A stretch of DNA of 5,218 nucleotides from Magnetococcales bacterium (GTDB lineage: Bacteria; Pseudomonadota; Magnetococcia; Magnetococcales; Magnetaquicoccaceae): the NCBI GenBank assembly GCA_015228895.1, contig JADGCR010000163.1:1-5218 (forward strand), in the 5' to 3' direction. Within the stretch, counting starts at the first letter, position 1. Each line of letters starts with the position of its first letter. The position numbers and the translations under genes are program-made. The notes beneath the pieces were generated by a model. It was given only the letters and a program-made list of their open reading frames with translations. It was not told the DNA's origin and did not search any database. Below, piece after piece: positions 1-4,133 of this stretch.

Positions 1-795
1 GAACAGTTTTCTGGCCATGTCCGCCACTTCCTGGATGGTCACCCGGCGGCCCGAACCGATGTTGAACGAGTGGCCGTAATGTTCCGGCGTCAGGTTGAGG
101 GCCGCGTCGATGAAGGCTTCGCAGGCGTCTTCCACATAGACGAAGTCCCGTGAGATGTCCGGGTGGACAAACGGGGGCAGCTCTCCTTGCAGACCTTTGG
201 CGATCAGGGTGGGGATCAGGCGGGAGGAGTCCTCGTAGGGTCCGAAGATGGAGTAGAGCCGCAGATTGGCGCAGGGCAGGCCCTGGTGTTGTCCCATGTG
301 CAGGATGGCGTTGGCCGCCGCCACTTTGGAAACCGCGTAGTGGCTGTTGGGCAGGCAGAGGGTCTCTTCCGAGGGACCGGCGCTTTTGGCGCCGTATTCC
401 GAGGAGCTGCCCGCATGGATGTAGCGGTGGATGTTGCGTCGCTTGAGGGCGTCCAGCAGCCGCACCACCAGATTGAAGTTGGTCTGGTAGATGCGTTCCT
501 GGGTCACCTCGAAGGAGTATCCGCCAAAGGCGATGCAGTCGAAGAGGGTCTGGGGTTTGACCGTGTCCAGCAGTTTGTCGAGGCTGGACGGGATCAGCAG
601 GTCGGTGGCGATGATCTGTTCCGGTGGCACCGGTTCCAGCCGCCAGGGGCTGGGATGGGAGGAGACCCCGAAGAGATCCTTGCGCACCCGGTGGATGAGA
701 TGGAACAGGTTGGCGCCCACGAAGCCGCTGGCACCCAGGATGAGGATCGGGCCTTGGAGCTGGCGGATTTTCTGGTGCAGGGATTCTGTCGTCAT
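1..795 (-). CDS. NAD-dependent epimerase/dehydratase (extended SDR), C-terminus beyond window
   Basis: Partial: the first 265 residues are visible and the frame is still open at the left edge. The N-terminus has the Rossmann dinucleotide-binding motif GASGFVG (residues 21-27). A conserved Asn lies at 106 (YQTNFN), the SSSEYG catalytic stretch at 130-135, and the SDR pair Tyr153/Lys157 in HYAVSK. The substrate-side motif SRDFVYVEDACEAF follows at 215-228, and FNIGSG at 244-249. These are hallmarks of extended SDRs acting on nucleotide sugars (epimerases, 4,6-dehydratases, 4-ketoreductases); the exact reaction cannot be told. Members are usually about 300-340 residues, so perhaps 40-70 are missing. 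The ATG overlaps the TGA of the preceding transketolase C-subunit gene as ATGA, with GGAAG seven bases upstream of the start, so it should be translated in coupling with that gene. Likely cytoplasmic, supplying a modified sugar for a surface glycan (inference from context). Confidence 0.93.
   Translation of the reverse strand, partial: MTTESLHQKIRQLQGPILILGASGFVGANLFHLIHRVRKDLFGVSSHPSPWRLEPVPPEQIIATDLLIPSSLDKLLDTVKPQTLFDCIAFGGYSFEVTQERIYQTNFNLVVRLLDALKRRNIHRYIHAGSSSEYGAKSAGPSEETLCLPNSHYAVSKVAAANAILHMGQHQGLPCANLRLYSIFGPYEDSSRLIPTLIAKGLQGELPPFVHPDISRDFVYVEDACEAFIDAALNLTPEHYGHSFNIGSGRRVTIQEVADMARKLF
792..795 (-). other. ATGA start/stop overlap (transketolase C-subunit / SDR)
   Basis: On the minus strand the four bases read ATGA: the TGA stop of the transketolase C-subunit gene overlaps the ATG of the SDR gene. 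A GGAAG ribosome-binding site lies seven bases upstream (plus-strand 803-807). This arrangement indicates translational coupling within one operon. Confidence 0.9.
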
Positions 796-1703
796 GGCGT
801 GACTTCCAGGGTGTTCAGCAGTCGAACGGGGTCCAGGCCGCACTCCCGGCGATGGAATGCCTGGGAGCCATAGGTGCCGGAGGGATACCCCAGGGCGTGC
901 ACCATCTCGAACCGTTCCAGGTGGATGCCCAGTCCCAGCAGGGTGGTGGCCATCATTTGGCCCGCCCCTCCCTGGGCCACGTGTTCTTCGATGACCACGA
1001 GTCGCTTGCGGGCGCGCACCACCTCCAGGAAGGCCTCCGGGGGAGGGGAGGTGGTGACGGGCAGTTCGGTGAGACCCCAGATTTCCGGGCGCCGTTCTTG
1101 TGGCAACTGCCAGCAGGCGTTGAGCAGTCCGCCGGTCAGGGGGCCCACCGCCAGGGTTGGCGTGCCGTCGCCGGCCAGCAACCGCCGCCAGGGGGCGTAG
1201 GCCGGTGGGTGATAGCCCGCGGGTTTTTCGCAGCGCGCCAGACGCAGATAGCCGGGATGGTTGGAGAGGGCCATGCGGTCGATGATCGGTTCCACATCCG
1301 AGGAGAAGATCGGGACATAGGCCCGCATGTTGGGGAGGGTCAGCAGGGCGCCGTAGTCCTCCAGGGCGTGATGGCTGGCCCCCATGGCCCCGTAGGCGTA
1401 GCCTCCCCCGTTGCCCACCACCTTGACCGGCAGGTCGTGCTGGCAGACATCGTTGCGGATCTGCTCGAAGGGACGGGCGTAGGCGAACGGGGCGATGCTG
1501 TAGACCCAGACGGGGGTTTGCAGACGGGCCATGCCGGCGGCCACGGAAACCATGTTCTGTTCGGCGATGCCCGCGTTGATGAAGTGGGTTCCCATGACGG
1601 CGCGCAAGGGTTCCAGGGCGTTGAAGCCCAGATCGCCGGTGAGGAAGACAAAGGGTCGCCGGGCGAACAGTCCGACCCAGCTGGAGCAGGCGGCGTTTCT
1701 CAT
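792..1703 (-). CDS. Transketolase, C-terminal subunit (split transketolase)
   Basis: A 303-residue protein matching the pyrimidine-binding plus C-terminal halves of transketolase, close to the usual length of about 310 for the separate subunit. It starts with the FLTGDLGFNALE segment (20-31). NAGIAEQNM (43-51) follows, where Glu48 aligns with the catalytic glutamate that activates the thiamine diphosphate aminopyrimidine; the GIAEQ form is typical of split transketolases and DXS-like enzymes. Next come YSIAPFAYARPFEQIRNDVC, the conserved cofactor-facing segment, and a GNGGGYAYGAMGASHHALED loop. The C-terminal domain contains RLVVIEEHVAQGGAG. It should pair with the N-subunit encoded immediately upstream to transfer a two-carbon ketol unit. 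The ATG at 1703 is chosen over a longer upstream reading because it overlaps the upstream stop as ATGA, has GGAGA seven bases before it, and begins exactly where homology should begin. The upstream extension is only antisense-like noise inside the neighbour. Substrate unknown. Confidence 0.93.
   Translation of the reverse strand: MRNAACSSWVGLFARRPFVFLTGDLGFNALEPLRAVMGTHFINAGIAEQNMVSVAAGMARLQTPVWVYSIAPFAYARPFEQIRNDVCQHDLPVKVVGNGGGYAYGAMGASHHALEDYGALLTLPNMRAYVPIFSSDVEPIIDRMALSNHPGYLRLARCEKPAGYHPPAYAPWRRLLAGDGTPTLAVGPLTGGLLNACWQLPQERRPEIWGLTELPVTTSPPPEAFLEVVRARKRLVVIEEHVAQGGAGQMMATTLLGLGIHLERFEMVHALGYPSGTYGSQAFHRRECGLDPVRLLNTLEVTP
1700..1703 (-). other. ATGA start/stop overlap (transketolase N-subunit / C-subunit)
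   Basis: The TGA of the N-subunit gene and the ATG of the C-subunit gene share four bases on the minus strand. The ribosome-binding site GGAGA (plus-strand 1711-1715) lies seven bases upstream, inside the N-subunit gene. Coupling of this kind favours equimolar synthesis of the two halves of one enzyme. Confidence 0.9.
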
Positions 1704-2485
1704 GGGGTGGTCTCCAGAGAGGCGATGGCCAGTTCGTAGGCGGCCTGATCCAGGGGCAGGTAATGGGATTCCATGCGGTTTTCCATGCTGGCCACTCCTT
1801 TGCCTTTGATGGTGCGCAGAAGGAGCACCGCCGGGCCTCGCCGGAGGGTGCGCAACTGATCCAGGGCGTGGTGGATGCTTTCCGGGTCGTGGCCGTCGGC
1901 CTCGGCCACGGGCAGACCGAAGCCGGCGAAGCGGGGGGCGAGTTGTTCCATGGAGGCGACCTCGTGGGTGGAGCCGAAACCCTGCAGGCCATTGACATCC
2001 ACCAGGAGGGTGAAATTGTTGAGCTGCTGGTGGCTGGCGAAGATGACCGCCTCCCAGTTGGCCCCCTCCTGCCACTCCCCGTCGGAGGTCAGGCAATAGA
2101 CATGGCCCGGATTGCCCTGGAACCGTTTGGCCAGGGCCATGCCGGCGGCCAGCGACGGGCCGTGGCCCAGGCTGCCGGTGGCCATGGAGATGCCTGGGGT
2201 CCAGTAGGGGGTGGGATGTCCCGCCAGGTGGGTGCCGTCCTGGTGAAAGGTGGACAGGTCCGCCTCGGTGAGTTCGTTCCGGGTCCAGAGGGTGATGTAC
2301 AGCGCCCCGGCCGCGTGTCCCTTGGACAACACGAAGAGATCGTCGGGACGCATGATCTGGTGATGGAGGCAGAGCATGGCGTCCAGTGCGGAGAGATTGC
2401 CGCCGATGTGGCCCATGCGGCTCTCGAAGTGCATGCGCAACAGACGTTTTGTGGCTCTCAGGCGCAATTGCGCGAAGTTTTTCAT
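1700..2485 (-). CDS. Transketolase, N-terminal (TPP-binding) subunit
   Basis: A 261-residue protein corresponding to the thiamine diphosphate-binding half of transketolase; separate N-subunits are usually about 270. Visible signatures in order: MGHIGGNLS (24-32) with active-site His26; LSKGHAAGALY (53-63) with His57; HPTPYW; GSLGHG (104-109). The metal/TPP motif runs from SDGEWQEG (134-141) to DVNG (163-166). DGHD lies at 197-200 and IKGKGV at 226-231, followed by His241. The first residue of the usual GDG is Ser here; Asp135, Glu137 and Asn165 remain, so activity is plausible. It is the first gene of the three-gene unit and overlaps the C-subunit gene by four bases. The ATG at 2485 lies about 25 residues before the GH motif, as in relatives, but has no clear Shine-Dalgarno sequence. 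Placement with an SDR suggests a pathway-specific enzyme for an unusual sugar; a housekeeping role cannot be excluded. Confidence 0.93.
   Translation of the reverse strand: MKNFAQLRLRATKRLLRMHFESRMGHIGGNLSALDAMLCLHHQIMRPDDLFVLSKGHAAGALYITLWTRNELTEADLSTFHQDGTHLAGHPTPYWTPGISMATGSLGHGPSLAAGMALAKRFQGNPGHVYCLTSDGEWQEGANWEAVIFASHQQLNNFTLLVDVNGLQGFGSTHEVASMEQLAPRFAGFGLPVAEADGHDPESIHHALDQLRTLRRGPAVLLLRTIKGKGVASMENRMESHYLPLDQAAYELAIASLETTP
2462..2473. repeat. 12-bp perfect palindrome inside the start of the transketolase N-subunit gene
   Basis: GCGCAATTGCGC is its own reverse complement and lies 13-24 bases inside the coding region (around codons 5-8). It could fold as a very short stem in mRNA or be a protein target. 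It may equally be a chance product of coding sequence. Confidence 0.3.
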
Positions 2486-2870
2486 GATTTTTTGGTTGAC
2501 TGGGTGTTCAAGAATTTAAAGGTTGCGAAAATTTAACAGAAAATGCCGGACAAGTCCATGGGCGTCATCCATGTGCATTTCAGGCGGCCAGCAACCGACC
2601 GATGATGTTGGCCAGAACCGGGGCGTATGGCGGCAAACAGCCAGCCGGATTGAGAATCCGCATGGTGTCGCTGCGGCCTGAGTGGTGCCCCGCGCCTCCA
2701 GACAAAAAAAGCGCAGCTCGGTTTCACAGGCTGGAGAGAACGGGGTCAGAGGCAGGGAGTGGTTTTTATGTGCGTCGCCACATTGGTTCCCATATCCATT
2801 CCTCACAGGTTTGAGATGGTCAGAGCTTACCAGATGGCCTGAAAATCGGGGTCCATTATAGATTCATTTC
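2486..2870. other. 385-base stretch without a convincing gene; holds a short coding-like remnant
   Basis: This lies between the transketolase operon and the truncated Rpn gene. It should contain the operon promoter on the minus strand, but I see no convincing -35/-10 pair, only AT-rich sequence around 2507-2540. One minus-strand frame (2723 to 2580) is open for 47 residues and ends in a GC3-rich, protein-like run with an ATG at 2663; it lacks a ribosome-binding site and matches nothing I recognise. A neighbouring minus-strand frame open from 2806 to 2516 overlaps it and is Cys/Pro/Arg-rich, so I do not treat it as a gene. There is a run of seven A at 2704-2710 and no clear intrinsic terminator. 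Confidence 0.5.
2580..2663 (-). other. Possible 27-codon small ORF or gene remnant, unrecognised
   Basis: Starting at ATG 2663 and ending at TGA 2580-2582, this reads MRILNPAGCLPPYAPVL followed by ANIIGRLLAA. Codons are mostly G/C-ending, like the neighbouring real genes, and the frame stays open upstream to 2723. There is no Shine-Dalgarno sequence before the ATG. I do not recognise it. It could be the tail of a decayed gene or part of a dispersed repeat; expression is doubtful. Confidence 0.2.
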
Positions 2871-3029
2871 TCATTCTCCGAACACCTCGTCCACGGAGTT
2901 CGCGAACACGAAGTTGTCGCTCCATGTCTCGATCAATTCCAGATTCGCCGCCTTGACCTTCTCTGTCACCCAGTCTGGTGTCTGGCCAAACTTGCGACGC
3001 ATCTGTTTGAGCAGCATGGAAGCGGCTTC

Positions 3030-3065
3030 TTCCTGGCGGCCTTCCTGGCGGCCTTCCTGGCGGCC
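3030..3065 (-). repeat. Three perfect 12-bp tandem repeats (GRQE codons)
   Basis: The plus-strand unit TTCCTGGCGGCC occurs three times without mismatch at 3030-3041, 3042-3053 and 3054-3065. On the minus strand each unit encodes Gly-Arg-Gln-Glu in frame, residues 105-116 of the Rpn fragment when counted from the TTG at 3377. Because the unit is a multiple of three, gain or loss of copies would not shift the frame. EGRQ-type repeats are common just before the C-terminal domain of this family. Confidence 0.95.
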
Positions 3066-3098
3066 TTTTGTAATCATATCCTGTGCGAACATGGACAT

Positions 3099-3116
3099 CA
3101 TCTTCTCCTCCTCCTC
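3099..3116 (-). promoter_or_regulatory. Strong internal Shine-Dalgarno and ATG within the Rpn fragment
   Basis: On the minus strand four consecutive GAG codons (3116 to 3105) and AAG precede ATG at 3101-3099 and a second ATG at 3098-3096. GGAGG cores lie about eight bases before the first ATG, an ideal spacing and far better than anything near the TTG at 3377. In-frame initiation here would give a 76-residue protein holding the GRQE repeats and the DUF4351 tail. Small proteins made from internal starts in rpn genes are known in Escherichia coli. That this site is used is inference; runs of glutamate codons create such sequences by chance. Confidence 0.45.
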
Positions 3117-3534
3117 GGGACGTACCCTGCGAATGATCTCACGCACCGTCGGCTCGTCGTAGCTGTGGTAGGTCTCGACCACATAGCGCATCAGAAACCG
3201 GAAATCCTCATCCGGAATTTCGACCAGCGCTTCGACCAGCAACTCTTTCACCTGAATCTGCTGGCCATCGCGAGTCGCGTATTTTGCCGCCAACAGCCAC
3301 GCCCGCAGGTTGGGCTGACGAGAGAGTTGCCGATCATCGATCTGGCCCAGATCCAGCACTGTGAACCGGAAGTTCAACAGATACGGACGCCAGCCTTCTT
3401 CGGCCGGAACAAGAGAGGATCAGACTGCATGCCGCCAGAGAATGTTATCATCTCCATGTGCTGCGCGATAGATCCGGCGTGCGTTTCCCAGCATCAGAAA
3501 TTGAAATGAGGAGATTGCGGCTTTTTATGCAATA

Positions 3535-3548
3535 CACGGCATGGCGTG
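3535..3548. repeat. Imperfect 14-bp palindrome CACGGCATGGCGTG
   Basis: The arms CACG and CGTG surround a central CATG, with mismatches only at the symmetric fifth and tenth positions. It lies about 86 bases before the phosphoesterase start, in a plausible promoter region, so it could be an operator; there is no independent support. Confidence 0.25.
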
Positions 3549-3620
3549 ATCAAATACGCTTTAAATGCGGCGCACGCTCTGCTATTTTTTGCTGACAGTT
3601 CATTTGATTTCGTTGGTGTC

Positions 3621-3628
3621 GGGGGGAG
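3621..3628 (+). promoter_or_regulatory. Shine-Dalgarno of the phosphoesterase gene
   Basis: GGGGGGAG ends five bases before ATG 3634 and decides the start. The in-frame upstream ATG at 3565 has no purine-rich sequence before it. Confidence 0.7.
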
Positions 3629-3633
3629 TTTGG

Positions 3634-4125
3634 ATGAAGATCGGTTTGATTTCCGATTCGCATGATCATCTGGATCACCTGGAACGGGCCGTGGCCCTGT
3701 TTCGTGAACGGGGTGTGGAACGGATCTGGCATGCGGGGGATATCGTCTGTCCCGCCATGGTTCTGGCCCTGCGGGGTTTTGACCTGCGCGGGGTGTTCGG
3801 CAACAACGACGGAGAGAAACTCGGACTGCGCCGGGCGGCCGAAAAGATCGGCGGGGAGTTGTCCGGCTATTTTCTGGAACTGCCCGCCCCGTGCGGGTCA
3901 GGGGTCATCGCCTTGTATCACGGCATGGACGCCGCCTGTCTGGAAGCGTTGATCCTGTCGGGCCGCTACCGGGCGGTGGTCAGCGGCCACACCCATCGCC
4001 CGGAAAACCGGATGGAAGGCGCAACCCTGGTGCTGAATCCAGGCACGGCCCACGGTTTCCGTCAGCGGGCCACGGTGATGATTTATGACGACGCGGCCTG
4101 GACCGCGGCGTTGATTGACCTGTAA
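3634..4125 (+). CDS. YfcE/MJ0936-family metallophosphoesterase
   Basis: A 163-residue protein of the small calcineurin-like phosphodiesterase family, whose members are about 160-180 residues. All metal-site blocks are present: DSH (Asp8, His10), GD (Gly35, Asp36), GNND (56-59), YHG with His96, and GHTH (118-121), followed by NPGT (135-138). The fold should bind two divalent metals and hydrolyse a phosphodiester or phosphomonoester. YfcE-type enzymes are assayed on artificial bis-p-nitrophenyl phosphate, and their natural substrates are mostly unknown. An in-frame ATG at 3565 would add 23 residues with a hydrophobic, signal-like character, but the ATG at 3634 has a strong ribosome-binding site and starts exactly at the beta strand MKIGLISDSH where relatives begin. 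I therefore take the short form, a soluble cytoplasmic enzyme. Only eight bases separate it from the next gene, so the two are probably cotranscribed. Confidence 0.92.
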   Translation: MKIGLISDSHDHLDHLERAVALFRERGVERIWHAGDIVCPAMVLALRGFDLRGVFGNNDGEKLGLRRAAEKIGGELSGYFLELPAPCGSGVIALYHGMDAACLEALILSGRYRAVVSGHTHRPENRMEGATLVLNPGTAHGFRQRATVMIYDDAAWTAALIDL

Positions 4126-4133
4126 ACTCAAGG

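Larger units (their letters stand above)
2871..3419 (-). pseudogene. Truncated Rpn-family (PD-(D/E)XK nuclease / putative transposase) gene with DUF4351-type C-terminus
   Basis: An open frame of 182 codons blocked upstream by TGA at 3420-3422. The only usual start is a TTG at 3377, giving 168 residues. It reads EEGWRPYLLNFRFTVLDLG, then LSRQPNLRAWLLAAKYATRDG, DEDFRFLMRYVVETY, an acidic PEEEEKMM, three GRQE repeats, MLLKQMRRKFGQTPDWVTEKV, and ends WSDNFVFANSVDEVFGE. The C-terminal part is typical of DUF4351, which follows the Rpn/YhgA-like nuclease domain in many bacteria. Full-length relatives are about 300 residues; the N-terminal nuclease with its catalytic Asp/Glu is missing, so no DNA cleavage is expected. 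The remaining frame is otherwise intact over its whole length, suggesting either recent decay or selection on the C-terminal part. Upstream (3423-3527) the same frame contains GDDNILWRHAV, which loosely recalls the (R/G)DDI(I/V)WR segment of Rpn proteins; this is a weak hint of deletion rather than a point mutation. It could also be annotated as a small DUF4351 protein. Confidence 0.65.
3423..3633. other. Divergent spacer between Rpn fragment and phosphoesterase gene
   Basis: About 210 bases, more AT-rich than the genes around it, separate the minus-strand Rpn relic from the plus-strand phosphoesterase. It should hold the promoter for the latter pair, but no clear -35/-10 pair stands out. It contains an imperfect palindrome at 3535-3548 and, on the minus strand, an open reading of 34 codons (3524 to 3423) that continues the Rpn frame beyond its stop codon. 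Confidence 0.45.

Noticed and set aside
163..873. 236-codon plus-strand open frame at the left end
   Set aside because: Antisense of the SDR gene, whose Rossmann and YxxxK motifs are intact on the minus strand.
852..1739. 295-codon plus-strand open frame opposite the transketolase C-subunit gene
   Set aside because: Gly/His/Gln-rich antisense reading with no recognisable motif; the opposite strand has conserved transketolase motifs and coupled starts.
1704..2096. N-terminal extension of the transketolase C-subunit to 2096
   Set aside because: It overlaps the whole 3' half of the N-subunit gene with Pro/Arg/Gly-rich noise. The ATG at 1703 has a ribosome-binding site and sits at the expected domain boundary.
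2496..2501. TTGACT on the plus strand, resembling a -35 box
   Set aside because: No suitable -10 hexamer at 16-18 bases, and no plus-strand gene follows.
1763..2536. 257-codon plus-strand open frame opposite the transketolase N-subunit gene
   Set aside because: Shadow frame; the minus strand carries all TPP-binding motifs.
2516..2806. 96-codon minus-strand open frame before the transketolase operon
   Set aside because: Cys/Pro/Arg-rich composition and no Shine-Dalgarno sequence; a different frame in the same place looks more coding-like. It was not called as a gene.
2810..2845. Possible hairpin downstream of the Rpn fragment
   Set aside because: Only a 4-5 base stem (TGGT/ACCA) with no following T-run on the minus strand, so there is no support for a terminator.
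3165..3509. 114-codon plus-strand open frame across the Rpn relic and spacer
   Set aside because: Antisense of the recognisable Rpn/DUF4351 sequence, with no ribosome-binding site or motif of its own.
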